Source: Falsirhodobacter flavus
GTDB lineage: Bacteria > Pseudomonadota > Alphaproteobacteria > Rhodobacterales > Rhodobacteraceae
Length of the DNA stretch: 64,000 nt
Assembly (NCBI GenBank): GCA_029846755.1
Contig: JARWBI010000013.1
Location: forward strand, 34,436-98,435
Direction of reading: 5' to 3'
Positions within the stretch are counted from its first letter, which is position 1, and every line of letters begins with the position of its first letter. Of this stretch, positions 8,303 through 17,806 are shown piece after piece. The notes below the pieces were generated by a model. That model worked only from the letters and a program-made list of their open reading frames with translations. It searched no databases and was not told the DNA's origin. Made by a program: the position numbers and the translations under genes.

Positions 8303-10417
8303 ATGATCGATCTCGAAGACCTGATCGCCCTCGTCCGCAATTACAATCCCAAGACGAATGCCGATCTGATCCGCCGGGCTTATGCCTACGGCATGAAGAT
8401 GCATGACGGGCAGTTCCGCCAATCGGGCGAGCCCTATTTCACCCATCCCGTCGCCGTTGCCGCCATTCTGACAGAACAGCGGCTGGATGATGCGACCATC
8501 GTGACCGCGCTGCTGCACGACACGATCGAAGACACCAAATCCACCTATGCCGAGATCGAGCGCCTTTTCGGCGTGAACATCGCCGAACTGGTGGATGGCG
8601 TCACCAAGCTGACCAATCTGGAACTCTCATCCGCCCAGTCGAAACAGGCCGACAACTTCCGCAAGCTGTTCATGGCGATGTCCAAGGACCTGCGGGTGAT
8701 TCTGGTCAAGCTGGCGGACCGTCTGCACAACATGCGCACGATCAAGTCGATGCGCCCGGAAAAACAGGCCCAGAAGGCCCGCGAGACGATGGAGATCTTC
8801 GCCCCGCTGGCAGGCCGCATGGGTATGCAGTGGATGCGCGAGGAGCTGGAGGATCTGGCCTTCCGCGTCCTGAACCCCGAGGCGCGCAATTCCATCATCC
8901 GCCGTTTCATCACGCTTCAGCGCGAGACGGGCGATGTGGTCCACCGCATCACCAACGACATCCGGGCCGAGCTGGACAAGGCCGATATCGACGCCGACGT
9001 CTATGGCCGCGCCAAGAAGCCCTACAGCATCTGGCGCAAGATGCAGGAAAAGGATCTGGCGTTTTCGCGCCTGTCCGACATCTATGGCTTCCGCGTCATC
9101 TGCGAGCATGAAACCGACTGCTACCGCATCCTCGGCGTGATCCATCACCGCTGGCGGGCGGTTCCTGGGCGGTTCAAGGATTACATCAGCCAGCCGAAAT
9201 CCAACGGCTATCGTTCCATCCACACCACGGTCTCCGGCCGCGACGGCAAGAGGGTGGAGGTGCAGATCCGCACCCGCCAGATGCACGAGGTGAACGAGGC
9301 CGGGGTCGCCGCCCATTGGGCTTACCGCGAGGGCGTTCGGACCAAGAACCCCTTCGCCGTCGATCCGGCCAAATGGATCGCATCGCTGACCGAACGGTTG
9401 GACGAGGACGACCACGACGCGTTCATGGAGAACGTGAAGCTGGAGATGTATACCGATCAGGTCTTCTGCTTCACCCCCAAGGGCGACGTGATCCAACTGC
9501 CCAAGGGCGCGACGCCGCTGGACTTCGCCTTTGCCATCCACACCCGGATCGGGAACAGTTGCGTTTCGGCCAAGATCGACGGCATCCGCGTGCCGCTCTG
9601 GACTCGATTGCGCAACGGCCAGTCAATCGAGATCATCACCGCCGAGGGCCAGCGCCCGCAGGCGAGCTGGATCGACATCGTGACCACGGGCCGCGCCAAG
9701 GCCGCGATCCGGCGGTCCCTGCGGGAGGAAGATCGCAGCCGTTTCGTCCGGCTGGGGCAAGAATTGGTCCGGTCGGCCTTCGATCAGGTCGGGCGCAAAT
9801 ATTCCGACAAGGCGCTGCGCACCGCCGCCAAGATGCTTGGCCTGACCGAAGGCGAGGAATTGCTGGCCCGTGTCGGCAGCGCCGAAGTAACCGCCCGCAA
9901 GGTGGTCGAGACGCTCTATCCCGAATTCGCGCAGGGCCCGGCGGACGAGGTGATCCAGCGCCCGGTCCTTGGCCTGCCGCCCGATCAGACCTTCCGCCGC
10001 GCCCAATGCTGCCAGCCGGTCCCGGGCGAGCGGATCGTCGGTATCACCTATCGCGGGCAGGGCGTGGTCATCCACGCCATCGACTGCCCCGCGCTGGAGG
10101 AGGTGGAGGACCAGCCCTCCCGCTGGGTGGACCTGCACTGGCAGCCGGGGCGGCATGCGCCGGTCAACACCGTCAGCCTCGATCTGACAATCGCCAACGA
10201 TGCCGGAGTCCTCGGCCGCGTCTGCACCTTGATCGGCGAGCAGAAGGCCAATATCTCGGACATGCAATTCACCGACCGCAAGCCGGACTTCTATCGCTTG
10301 CTGGTCGATATCGACGTGCGGGATGTGGAACATCTGCATCTTGCCATGACGGCGCTGGAGGCGGAAAGCCAGGTGGCCCAGATCGCGCGGCATCGCGACC
10401 TTGGCCGCAAGCCATGA
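8303..10417 (+). CDS. Bifunctional (p)ppGpp synthetase/hydrolase (RSH)
   Basis: 704 residues with the complete long-RSH layout. The N-terminal HD hydrolase domain has metal-binding His48 (YFTHP) and His72-Asp73 (LLHDTIEDT), and RLHNMRT follows. The synthetase domain has YGFRVICE, SNGYRSIHT and EVQIRTRQMHE. A TGS domain starts near residue 385 (DQVFCFTPKGDVIQLP). The C-terminal zinc-finger-like region has QCCQPVPGE and is followed by an ACT domain. Because the hydrolase residues are intact and alphaproteobacteria usually have one RSH, I infer that it both makes and degrades the alarmone. Gap to rpoZ is 25 nt. Confidence 0.95.
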   Translation: MIDLEDLIALVRNYNPKTNADLIRRAYAYGMKMHDGQFRQSGEPYFTHPVAVAAILTEQRLDDATIVTALLHDTIEDTKSTYAEIERLFGVNIAELVDGVTKLTNLELSSAQSKQADNFRKLFMAMSKDLRVILVKLADRLHNMRTIKSMRPEKQAQKARETMEIFAPLAGRMGMQWMREELEDLAFRVLNPEARNSIIRRFITLQRETGDVVHRITNDIRAELDKADIDADVYGRAKKPYSIWRKMQEKDLAFSRLSDIYGFRVICEHETDCYRILGVIHHRWRAVPGRFKDYISQPKSNGYRSIHTTVSGRDGKRVEVQIRTRQMHEVNEAGVAAHWAYREGVRTKNPFAVDPAKWIASLTERLDEDDHDAFMENVKLEMYTDQVFCFTPKGDVIQLPKGATPLDFAFAIHTRIGNSCVSAKIDGIRVPLWTRLRNGQSIEIITAEGQRPQASWIDIVTTGRAKAAIRRSLREEDRSRFVRLGQELVRSAFDQVGRKYSDKALRTAAKMLGLTEGEELLARVGSAEVTARKVVETLYPEFAQGPADEVIQRPVLGLPPDQTFRRAQCCQPVPGERIVGITYRGQGVVIHAIDCPALEEVEDQPSRWVDLHWQPGRHAPVNTVSLDLTIANDAGVLGRVCTLIGEQKANISDMQFTDRKPDFYRLLVDIDVRDVEHLHLAMTALEAESQVAQIARHRDLGRKP

Positions 10418-10428
10418 CGGGTGAGTAA

Positions 10429-11079
10429 ATGGTGTTCAAGCGGCGCGAGCGCCGAAGCCTTGCGGGCTGGGCGCGCGAGATGGTCTATCCGACCGGCGGT
10501 TTCCGCCGCGCGACGCAATATGTCATGCACCGGATGCGCCGCTTGCCGGACGAGCCGCACCGCATCGCGCGCGGCTTCTTCGCCGGATCTTTCATCAGCT
10601 TCACCCCGTTCTTCGGCTTCCATTTCATCGGCGCCGCGCTGATCGCCTGGGCGATGCGGGGCAACATCCTTGCTGCGCTGCTGGGCACCTTCGTCGGCAA
10701 CCCTCTGACGACGCCGATCATCGCCATCACCTCGGTGGAACTGGGGCACCGCATCCTCGGCATCACCGATCCGATGGATCTGGGGTCGATCGCCGCTGCT
10801 TTCGCCAATGCCGGGACCGAACTTTGGGACAATGCCATCGCGCCTTTCACCGGGCAGGCGATGCATTGGGAAAGTCTGGCCGCGTTCTTCCGCACCATCT
10901 ATTTCCCTTATATGATCGGCGGCATCCTTCCCGGGATCGTCATCAGCGGCATTCTCTATTACCTGACCATCCCGCTGGTGCGCGCCTATCAGAAACTGCG
11001 TGCGTCCAAGGCGAAGGAACGGTTCGAGAAGCGGCAGAAGCTGCGCCGTCAGGCCGAGGCGTTGCGGCGCAAGGGTTGA
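10429..11079 (+). CDS. DUF2062 membrane protein, copy 1
   Basis: 216 residues. The N-terminus is basic (MVFKRRERRSLAGWAREM). Three hydrophobic stretches follow: around residues 48-75 (GFFAGSFISFTPFFGFHFIG), 80-110, and near the C-terminal end (YMIGGILPGIVISGILYYLT). The tail is strongly basic. G-x-F-x-x-F-x-P-F-x-G-F-H is the DUF2062 signature. Function is unknown. It is 11 nt from the RSH gene and is followed by a second, divergent copy of the family. Confidence 0.88.
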   Translation: MVFKRRERRSLAGWAREMVYPTGGFRRATQYVMHRMRRLPDEPHRIARGFFAGSFISFTPFFGFHFIGAALIAWAMRGNILAALLGTFVGNPLTTPIIAITSVELGHRILGITDPMDLGSIAAAFANAGTELWDNAIAPFTGQAMHWESLAAFFRTIYFPYMIGGILPGIVISGILYYLTIPLVRAYQKLRASKAKERFEKRQKLRRQAEALRRKG

Positions 11080-11125
11080 TCCCCGGCCCGCCGCCCCCTA
11101 CTGCTTGGATCAAGGAGCAGGTGGC

Positions 11126-11785
11126 TTGGTTTTCAAACGGCGCGAGAAACAGACCCGGCGGCGCAGGATCGCCGAGATGCTCTGGCCGCGCGGCGGCTGG
11201 CGGCGGGCGCTGCAATACCTGACCCATCGGGTCATGCGCATTCCCGACGATCCGCGGCGCGTGGCGCGCGGCGCCTTTGCCGGGGTCTTTGCCTGTTTCG
11301 GCCCGTATATCTTCCACGACTACGTCATCGCTATTGCGCTGGCCTGGCTGATCCGGGGCAACATCTTTGCGGCGCTGGTCGGATCGCTGATCGCGAACCC
11401 GGTGACGATCCCGTTCTTTGCGGTCGCCGGTGTGTCGCTGGGTCAGCATCTTCTGGGCATCGGCGAAGGGCTGCCCGCGTGGCAGATCCTTTCGGCCTTC
11501 GGCGCGGCGGCGTCCGAAATCCTGCACAACTGCAACGCCATCTTCGGCGAGCACGAGATGCGATGGGTCAGCCTTTCGCGGTTCTTTCACCGCATCTATC
11601 TGCCCTATCTGGTCGGGGGCACGGTCATTGGGATTGTTGCGGGGCTGGCCAGCTACATCGTTGTTTTGTCGCTGGTCCGTGCCTATCGCGGCTTGCGGAC
11701 CGCGCGCCTTCGCGACAGAAGCGAGGCATTGCGTCGCGCCCGCGAATTGCGCGGTGGGGATGACGCTGGCGGCGGAAGGGCCTAA
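11126..11785 (+). CDS. DUF2062 membrane protein, copy 2 (TTG start)
   Basis: 219 residues. I chose the TTG at 11126 because AAGGAG lies 8 nt upstream and the resulting N-terminus (MVFKRREKQTRRRR) matches that of copy 1; upstream in-frame ATGs lie inside copy 1. It shares the layout of copy 1: VARGAFAGVFACFGPYIFHD, LIRGNIFAALVGSLIANPVT and a C-terminal hydrophobic segment (YLVGGTVIGIVAGLASYIVV). The HFIG element of copy 1 is replaced by YIFHDY, so the two have diverged. A tandem duplication is the simplest explanation. Confidence 0.85.
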   Translation: MVFKRREKQTRRRRIAEMLWPRGGWRRALQYLTHRVMRIPDDPRRVARGAFAGVFACFGPYIFHDYVIAIALAWLIRGNIFAALVGSLIANPVTIPFFAVAGVSLGQHLLGIGEGLPAWQILSAFGAAASEILHNCNAIFGEHEMRWVSLSRFFHRIYLPYLVGGTVIGIVAGLASYIVVLSLVRAYRGLRTARLRDRSEALRRARELRGGDDAGGGRA

Positions 11786-11818
11786 CATCATGGCAGGGAA
11801 CGAGCAGGGGGTGGAAGA

Positions 11819-12550
11819 ATGCGGCTTGGCGTGAATATCGACCATGTGGCCACGGTGCGGAATGCGCGTGGATCGAATTGGCCGGACCCGCTGCGTGCCG
11901 CGATACTGGCCGAGGCTGCGGGCGCCGACGGGATCACCGCCCATCTGCGCGAGGATCGCCGCCATATCCGCGACGAGGATATTGAGGCGCTGATGGCCGG
12001 GATCGGCCTGCCGCTGAACTTCGAGATGGCGGCCACCGCCGAAATGCAGACGATCGCGCTGCGCCACAAGCCCCACGCCGTCTGCCTCGTGCCGGAAAAG
12101 CGCGAGGAGCGCACGACCGAGGGCGGGCTGGACGTTGCCAGCGACGAGGCCCGGCTGGCCGATTTCATCGCGCCGCTGCGCGAGGCGGGGTCGCGCGTGT
12201 CGATGTTCATCGGCCACGATCCCGCACAGATCGAGGCATCGCACCGGATCGGCGCGGCGGTGGTCGAACTGCATACCGGGCACTACTGCGAACTGATCGC
12301 CGACCGCCGCACCGCCGAAGCGGAGGCCGAACTGGCCGCGCTGCGCCAGGGCGCGGCCTTTGCCCATTCGCTGGGACTGGAGGTTCATGCGGGCCACGGC
12401 ATCAGCTATGACACCGTCGCCGAGATCGCCGCCTTTCCGCAGGTGATGGAGTTGAATATCGGCCATTTCCTGATTGCCGAATCCATCTTCCGCGGGCTTG
12501 GTCCCGCCATCGAGGAAATGCGCCGCCGCATGGATGCCGCACGCGCCTGA
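11819..12550 (+). CDS. pdxJ: Pyridoxine 5'-phosphate synthase
   Basis: 243 residues, TIM-barrel enzyme that condenses 3-amino-1-hydroxyacetone phosphate and deoxyxylulose 5-phosphate to pyridoxine phosphate. It has the canonical start [54 protein letters not shown] with catalytic Glu, and HAGHGISYD with the catalytic His near the C-terminus. The pdxJ to acpS order, here with an HdeD-like gene inserted, is common in proteobacteria. Confidence 0.97.
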   Translation: MRLGVNIDHVATVRNARGSNWPDPLRAAILAEAAGADGITAHLREDRRHIRDEDIEALMAGIGLPLNFEMAATAEMQTIALRHKPHAVCLVPEKREERTTEGGLDVASDEARLADFIAPLREAGSRVSMFIGHDPAQIEASHRIGAAVVELHTGHYCELIADRRTAEAEAELAALRQGAAFAHSLGLEVHAGHGISYDTVAEIAAFPQVMELNIGHFLIAESIFRGLGPAIEEMRRRMDAARA

Positions 12551-12560
12551 GGAGACACGC

Positions 12561-13049
12561 ATGCAGCTTTCGCTCGTCGCGCTCGGCTCGGCCTCGCTGA
12601 TCCTCGGGATCGTGGCGCTGGCCTTTCCGCTTCCGGCTTCGCTCAGCGTGGTGCTGTTCACGGGCTGGGCCTTTCTGGCCATCGGCGCGCTTCAGATGTT
12701 CCATGCCTTTCGCGCGGGCCTATTGATGTCCGAAGGGCTGTGGGGGCTGTTCCCGCTGGTGCTGGGGATCCTGCTGATCGCGCGCCCGCTGGACGGGATG
12801 GTCGCGCTGACGGTCGTGGTGGGGGTGGTCTGCGCCGTGTCGGGGCTGTTCCGGCTGGCGATGGGCATCCGGCTGGGCCATCGGCTGCGCTGGCTGGTGG
12901 TCGCCTCGGGCGGGCTGTCGCTTCTGTTCGGGCTTGTGGTGCTTCTGGGGCTGGAGGAGACGGTGCTGGTGACGCTGGGCTTCATCCTCGCGTTCGAATT
13001 GATCCTGATCGGCGCAGTGCTGATCGCGGTGGGGATGGCGCGCAGATGA
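12561..13049 (+). CDS. HdeD/DUF308-like small membrane protein
   Basis: 162 residues, almost entirely hydrophobic, with about six predicted transmembrane helices (for example [51 protein letters not shown]). The repeated Gly-rich helix pairs resemble the HdeD/DUF308 family, whose E. coli member is linked to acid resistance; no function is established for this one. Start ATG at 12561 with GGAG 7 nt upstream. Its TGA overlaps the acpS ATG (ATGA). Confidence 0.75.
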   Translation: MQLSLVALGSASLILGIVALAFPLPASLSVVLFTGWAFLAIGALQMFHAFRAGLLMSEGLWGLFPLVLGILLIARPLDGMVALTVVVGVVCAVSGLFRLAMGIRLGHRLRWLVVASGGLSLLFGLVVLLGLEETVLVTLGFILAFELILIGAVLIAVGMARR

Positions 13050-13465
13050 TCCTTGGCATCGGGACCGATCTTGCGAATATCGAACGGATCGAACGCACGC
13101 TGGAACGGTTCGGCGACCGTTTCCGCAACCGCGTCTTCACCAATCTGGAACAGCGCCGGGCGGAAAATCGCGCCGATGTCGCGGGCACCTATGCAAAACG
13201 CTGGGCGGCCAAGGAGGCCTGTTCCAAGGCGCTGGGCACCGGGCTGCGGATGGGCATCGCGTGGAAGGACATGGCGGTATCGAACCTGCCGACCGGGCAG
13301 CCGGTGATGGCGCTGACGGGTTGGGCGGCGCAGCGGCTGGCATCCATGACCCCGCCCGGACACGAGGCGATCGTGCATGTCACCCTGACCGACGATCACC
13401 CCTGGGCGCAGGCTTTCGTTGTGATCGAGGCACGGCCCATCCGCGATCACGGCAGCGAAACTTGA
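13046..13465 (+). CDS. acpS: Holo-[acyl-carrier-protein] synthase
   Basis: 139 residues. Transfers 4'-phosphopantetheine from CoA to [16 protein letters not shown] carries the metal-binding Asp8, and [15 protein letters not shown] carries the catalytic Glu-Ala-x-x-Lys region. Length is typical for the homotrimeric AcpS type. Starts within the stop of the preceding gene (ATGA), so it is translationally coupled to it, and leads into lepB after 52 nt. Confidence 0.96.
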   Translation: MILGIGTDLANIERIERTLERFGDRFRNRVFTNLEQRRAENRADVAGTYAKRWAAKEACSKALGTGLRMGIAWKDMAVSNLPTGQPVMALTGWAAQRLASMTPPGHEAIVHVTLTDDHPWAQAFVVIEARPIRDHGSET

Positions 13466-13517
13466 CTCGGACGCCCGCGCCGCGCATGAAGCGGCGATCA
13501 TCAACGGGCGGGACGAC

Positions 13518-14312
13518 ATGTTCACACGCAAGAAAGCAAAGGCCGAGGGCGGCATTCTGGAGACGATCAAGACGGTCGTCTATGCCCTGCTGATTGCGGG
13601 CGTCTTCCGCACACTGTTCTTCCAGCCGTTCTGGATCCCGTCGGGGTCGATGAAGGACACGCTGCTGATCGGCGATTTCCTGTTCGTGAACAAGATGGCC
13701 TACGGCTATTCGCAGTATTCCTGCCCCTTCTCGATGTGCCCCTTCTCGGGCCGTCTTCTGGCGTCCGAGCCGGAGCGCGGCGACGTTGTGGTGTTCCGCC
13801 ATCCGGTGTCCGGCGCGGATTTCATCAAGCGTCTGATCGGCCTTCCGGGCGATACGGTGCAGATGCGAAACGGCCGGGTGATCCTGAACGGGCAGGAAGT
13901 GCCGCAGGAAGCGAGTGGCACCTTCGAGGAAACCTACGAACGGCAGGGGCCGATGGGCCAGTATCCGCGCTGCGAGAATGGCCCGGTGGGCGAGGGCGGG
14001 CTTTGCACCTCGTCGCGGTTCACCGAAATGCTGCCGAATGGCGTCGCGCATGACGTGCTGAACATCGACCAGAACGGTTATGCCGACAACACCGACGTAT
14101 TCACCGTTCCGCCGGGGCATTACTTCTTCATGGGCGACAACCGCGACAATTCGCAGGACAGCCGGTTCAGCCAGGCCTCGGGCGGCGTAGGCATGGTGCC
14201 TGCCGAATACCTGATCGGGCGCGCGGACCGGATCATGTTCTCGTCGGCGGGGCGCTCGATGCTGTATTTCTGGACATGGCGGGCGGACCGCTTCTTCAAG
14301 GCTGTCGATTGA
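13518..14312 (+). CDS. lepB: Signal peptidase I
   Basis: 264 residues. A single N-terminal membrane anchor lies at residues 18-37 ([17 protein letters not shown]). The catalytic Ser44 is in [10 protein letters not shown] and the catalytic Lys104 in [13 protein letters not shown]. The box-E motif [13 protein letters not shown] is intact. The catalytic domain faces the periplasm and removes signal peptides from secreted proteins, such as those at 33998 and 34314. Its TGA overlaps the TTG start of rnc by two bases. Confidence 0.97.
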   Translation: MFTRKKAKAEGGILETIKTVVYALLIAGVFRTLFFQPFWIPSGSMKDTLLIGDFLFVNKMAYGYSQYSCPFSMCPFSGRLLASEPERGDVVVFRHPVSGADFIKRLIGLPGDTVQMRNGRVILNGQEVPQEASGTFEETYERQGPMGQYPRCENGPVGEGGLCTSSRFTEMLPNGVAHDVLNIDQNGYADNTDVFTVPPGHYFFMGDNRDNSQDSRFSQASGGVGMVPAEYLIGRADRIMFSSAGRSMLYFWTWRADRFFKAVD

Positions 14313-14995
14313 AACTCTCTGCCGATCTCATCGCGCTGTCCGGCACGCTCGGGCACCGCTTCAACAATCCCGAATTGCTGGTCCGGGCGGTGACGCATGC
14401 CTCGATCTCGGGGCCGCAGCGGCCGGACAACCAGCGGCTTGAATTTCTGGGCGACCGGGTGCTTGGCCTCGTCATGTCCGAAGCGCTTCTGTCGGCGGAT
14501 GAAAAGGCCAGCGAAGGCCTGCTTGCCCCCCGGTTCAACGCGCTGGTTCGCAAGGAGACCTGCGCCGAGATCGCGCGGGAGATCGGGCTGGGCAACGCGC
14601 TGAAGCTGGGCCGGTCAGAAATGATGTCTGGCGGTCGCCGCAAAGAGGCGCTGCTGGGCGACGCGATGGAGGCCCTGATCGCTGCCGTCTATGTCGATGC
14701 GGGCTTCGAGGTGGCGCGGGCCGTGGTGCTGCGCCTGTGGGGCGACCGGGTCGGGCGGGTCGAGAAGGACGCGCGCGATCCCAAGACCGCGCTTCAGGAA
14801 TGGGCGCAGGCTCGCGCCTTGCCGCCGCCGCGCTATGTCGAATTGGGACGGTCCGGGCCGGATCACCAACCCACCTTCGACGTGGAGGTGCGACTGGAGA
14901 CGGGCGAGGCCGAAACGGCGCAGGCCAATACCAAACGCGCCGCCGAACAGGCCGCGGCAAGGGCGCTTCTGGCGCGGATGGAGAAGAACGCATGA
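14309..14995 (+). CDS. rnc: Ribonuclease III (TTG start)
   Basis: 228 residues from a TTG at 14309 that overlaps the lepB stop (TTGA). The only upstream in-frame ATG is inside lepB, and family members start with KLSADL-like residues at this point. [13 protein letters not shown] is the RNase III signature with its catalytic Glu and Asp; [16 protein letters not shown] is the second acidic cluster. A double-stranded RNA-binding domain occupies the C-terminal third (KTALQEWAQ). Cleaves double-stranded RNA during rRNA and mRNA maturation. The order lepB-rnc-era is conserved in proteobacteria. Confidence 0.95.
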   Translation: MKLSADLIALSGTLGHRFNNPELLVRAVTHASISGPQRPDNQRLEFLGDRVLGLVMSEALLSADEKASEGLLAPRFNALVRKETCAEIAREIGLGNALKLGRSEMMSGGRRKEALLGDAMEALIAAVYVDAGFEVARAVVLRLWGDRVGRVEKDARDPKTALQEWAQARALPPPRYVELGRSGPDHQPTFDVEVRLETGEAETAQANTKRAAEQAAARALLARMEKNA

Positions 14996-15900
14996 CACGC
15001 GCAGGTTTCGTCGCCCTGATCGGAGAGCCGAACGCCGGCAAATCCACCCTGCTGAACCGCATGGTCGGGGCCAAGGTGTCGATCGTCACCCACAAGGTGC
15101 AGACCACCCGCGCCCGCATCCGCGGCGTCGCGATGGAGGGGGATGCGCAGATCGTCTTCGTGGACACGCCGGGCCTGTTCCGCCCGCGCCGCCGTCTTGA
15201 CCGCGCGATGGTCGCCGCCGCCTGGGGCGGGGCCGCGGATGCCGATGTGATCGTTCTGCTGATCGAGGCGCACCGTGGCCTGACCGAAGGGACCGAGGCG
15301 ATCATTGACGCGCTGAAGGACCGCGTTCCCGGCAAGGTGAAGGTGGCGCTGGCGATCAACAAGATCGACCGGGTGAAGGCGGAAACGCTGCTGGCACTGA
15401 CCCAGAAGATGAACGAAGCGTTTCCCTTCGTGGAAACCTTCATGATCTCGGCCGAGCGGGGATACGGCGTCGACAAGCTGCGCGAATGGCTGGCGGGGCA
15501 ACTGCCCGACGGCGAGTGGTTCTATCCCGAGGATCAGATCGCCGACCTGCCCATGCGCATGATCGCCGCCGAGATGACGCGCGAAAAGCTGACCCTGCGT
15601 CTGCACGAAGAACTGCCCTATCAGCTGACGGTCGAGACCGAGAAATGGGAGGATCGCCCCGACGGGTCCACCCGCATCGATCAGGTCGTCTATGTCGCCC
15701 GCGACGGGCACAAGGGTATCGTTCTGGGCAACAAGGGCGAGACGATCAAGTCCATCGGCCAGGCCGCTCGGGCCGAGATTTCCGAATTCCTTGGCCGAAC
15801 GGTCCATCTGTTCCTTCAGGTCAAGGTCCGTCCGAACTGGCTGGAAGAGCCCGAGCGCTATTCCGAGATGGGTCTGGACTTCAAGGACGGCAATTCTTGA
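14992..15900 (+). CDS. era: GTPase Era
   Basis: 302 residues. Binds 16S rRNA and helps mature the 30S subunit. GTPase motifs: [10 protein letters not shown] (P-loop), TTRARI (G2), DTPGL (G3), NKID (G4). The C-terminal KH domain has the [12 protein letters not shown] loop. The ATG at 14992 overlaps the rnc stop (ATGA), so translation is coupled. Normal length. Confidence 0.97.
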   Translation: MTRAGFVALIGEPNAGKSTLLNRMVGAKVSIVTHKVQTTRARIRGVAMEGDAQIVFVDTPGLFRPRRRLDRAMVAAAWGGAADADVIVLLIEAHRGLTEGTEAIIDALKDRVPGKVKVALAINKIDRVKAETLLALTQKMNEAFPFVETFMISAERGYGVDKLREWLAGQLPDGEWFYPEDQIADLPMRMIAAEMTREKLTLRLHEELPYQLTVETEKWEDRPDGSTRIDQVVYVARDGHKGIVLGNKGETIKSIGQAARAEISEFLGRTVHLFLQVKVRPNWLEEPERYSEMGLDFKDGNS

Positions 15901-16229
15901 CACGGCTGACCGCCGATTTCTGGGTCCGCGCCTATCTGGCGCGGCTGCGGTTGGCGGATATTCCGGCGTTCATTACGTCGAAGGGCGATGCGACGGCGGG
16001 GGCGGTGCTTGTGAAACTTGCGACGCTGGACGGGAAGGCGCAGGCCTTCCAGCGCAGTTTCGATCTGATGACCGGGGACCGCGCTTGGGTCGTGCTGGCC
16101 GAAGGTGCCGAGCCGGAGGTCGATGCCGCCGTCGCGCGCCAGCGCGGGTTCGATCCCGACCTCTGGGTGATCGAGATCGAGGACCGGCAGGGCCGCACGC
16201 TGCTGGATGAGCCGGGACTTTCCGACTAG
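15897..16229 (+). CDS. DUF1491 family protein (TTG start)
   Basis: 110 residues. The TTG at 15897 overlaps the era stop (TTGA), and this start gives the conserved N-terminus LTADFWVRAYLARLRLADIP. The middle GAVLVKLATLDGKAQ and the C-terminal GFDPDLWVIEIEDRQGR match DUF1491, an alphaproteobacterial family of unknown function commonly found between era and recO. No membrane segment or signal peptide. Confidence 0.88.
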   Translation: MTRLTADFWVRAYLARLRLADIPAFITSKGDATAGAVLVKLATLDGKAQAFQRSFDLMTGDRAWVVLAEGAEPEVDAAVARQRGFDPDLWVIEIEDRQGRTLLDEPGLSD

Positions 16230-16238
16230 GCTGCCCTG

Positions 16239-17003
16239 ATGGAGTGGCGGGACGAGGGTGCGCTTCTGTCCATGCGTCGGCATGGCGAAAGCGCCGCGAT
16301 CATCGAAGTGTTCACCAAGGATCACGGCCGCCATTCCGGCGTCGTGCATGGCGGTGCATCTCGCAAGATGGCCGCCACCCTGCAACCCGGCACGCAGCTG
16401 GACGTGACATGGCGCGCACGGCTGGGCGACCAGCTGGGCACCTTCGCGGTGGAGCCGTTGCGCGCGCGTGCGGTTCTGGACAGCCGCCTTGGCCTGACCG
16501 GCCTGAACGCCGTCTGCGCAATGCTGCATCTGTGCCTGCCCGACCGGGAGGCGCATCCGGCGCTGTGGCTGCGGACGATGGCGCTTCTGGACGATCTGGG
16601 CAGCAACGGCTGGGGCGAAGCCTATCTGCGGTGGGAGATGCTGCTGCTGGAGGAGATGGGCTTCGCGCTGGACCTGACGCGCTGTGCGCTGACCGGGTCG
16701 CGCGAGGATCTGGCCTTCGTCAGCCCGCGCACGGGCAGGGCGGTCGGCCGGAATGCGGCCGGCGACTGGGCGCCGCGGCTGCTTCCCCTGCCGCCGATCC
16801 TGCTTGGGCAGGGCGGTGCCAGCCCGGCCGAGATGGCGGCCGGCCTGACCCTGTGCGCCCATTTCCTGAACCGTGCGTTGGCGGGCATGGACATCCACCA
16901 TCCCCTGCCCGAGGCACGGGCGCGGCTGGTCGATCTTCTGACGCGCGAGGTTGCATCCATGCCCGCCACGGGTGAAGGAAGGCTGCACGAAGACGGAGAA
17001 TGA
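16239..17003 (+). CDS. recO: DNA repair protein RecO
   Basis: 254 residues. Part of the RecFOR pathway that loads RecA on SSB-coated DNA. The N-terminal OB fold starts MEWRDEGALLSMRRHGESA and includes GRHSGVVHGG. The C-terminal helical domain includes WEMLLLEEMGFALDLTRCAL. The zinc-finger cysteines found in some RecO proteins are not conserved here. Nine bases separate it from the DUF1491 gene and one base from the downstream permease. Confidence 0.93.
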   Translation: MEWRDEGALLSMRRHGESAAIIEVFTKDHGRHSGVVHGGASRKMAATLQPGTQLDVTWRARLGDQLGTFAVEPLRARAVLDSRLGLTGLNAVCAMLHLCLPDREAHPALWLRTMALLDDLGSNGWGEAYLRWEMLLLEEMGFALDLTRCALTGSREDLAFVSPRTGRAVGRNAAGDWAPRLLPLPPILLGQGGASPAEMAAGLTLCAHFLNRALAGMDIHHPLPEARARLVDLLTREVASMPATGEGRLHEDGE

Positions 17004-17004
17004 A

Positions 17005-17769
17005 ATGGTCGAAATCCTGGGCTTGCCGATCGCATCCTTCCTCGCCGCCTTTGCCGTGACGCTGGCTGCGGGCTTCGTGAAGGGCGCCATCGGCTTCGCG
17101 ATGCCACTGGTGATGATGTCGGCGTTTTCATCGTTCCTGCCGCCGCAATACGCGCTGGCTGGGCTGATCCTGCCGGTGCTGGTCACCAATATCCACCAGA
17201 TGCTGCGCGACGGACTGGGCGAGGCGTGGAATTCGGCATGGAAGTTCCGGCGCTTCATCATCGGCACGGTGCTGTTCATCGGCGTGTCGGCGCAATTCGC
17301 CGAACGGATCCCGCAGGCGGCGTTTCTGCTGTTGCTCGGCCTGCCGATCACGATCTTTGCCGGGCTGCAACTGGCGGGGCGCAAGCTGGCGCTGCGGCTG
17401 GAACATCAGGGCCGCGCGGAATGGTTTCTGGGGATCGTCGGCGGGCTTTACGGAGGCGTGTCGGGCATCTGGGGGCCGCCGCTGCTGGTCTATCTTCTGT
17501 CCATCGGCACGCCCAAAACCGAAAACGTGCGCGTGCAGGGGGTGATCTTCTTCATCGGATCGGCCGTGCTGTTCATCGCGCATCTTCAGACCGGAATCCT
17601 TCAGGGCGACACGCTGAAGTTTTCCGGCGCGTTGATCCTGCCGGCGGCGATCGGGATGTTCGCAGGATACAGGTTGCAGGACAGCCTGGATCAGAACCGT
17701 TTCCGCTGGTGGACGCAGGTTCTGCTCATCATCACGGGCCTGAACCTGATCCGGCAGGCCGTGATGTGA
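17005..17769 (+). CDS. TauE/SafE-family membrane permease
   Basis: 254 residues with about eight hydrophobic helices. FVKGAIGFAMPLVMM in the first quarter and GGLYGGVSGIWGPPLLVYLL in the middle are the repeated Gly-rich signatures of the family, which exports sulfite, sulfoacetate or similar anions. The substrate is not evident here. The ATG at 17005 begins one base after the recO stop, so it is probably co-transcribed with recO. Confidence 0.85.
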   Translation: MVEILGLPIASFLAAFAVTLAAGFVKGAIGFAMPLVMMSAFSSFLPPQYALAGLILPVLVTNIHQMLRDGLGEAWNSAWKFRRFIIGTVLFIGVSAQFAERIPQAAFLLLLGLPITIFAGLQLAGRKLALRLEHQGRAEWFLGIVGGLYGGVSGIWGPPLLVYLLSIGTPKTENVRVQGVIFFIGSAVLFIAHLQTGILQGDTLKFSGALILPAAIGMFAGYRLQDSLDQNRFRWWTQVLLIITGLNLIRQAVM

Positions 17770-17801
17770 AAAAGGGCGGCTCCCAGTCCGGAAGCCGCCC
17801 G
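17769..17801 (-). terminator. Intrinsic terminator of pckA
   Basis: A hairpin with 7-bp GC arms (17774-17780 with 17794-17800) followed on the minus strand by a run of five U (17769-17773). It begins 6 bases beyond the pckA stop codon. It sits directly at the end of the TauE gene on the other strand and could slow transcription from both sides. Confidence 0.8.
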
Positions 17802-17806
17802 CTTGC

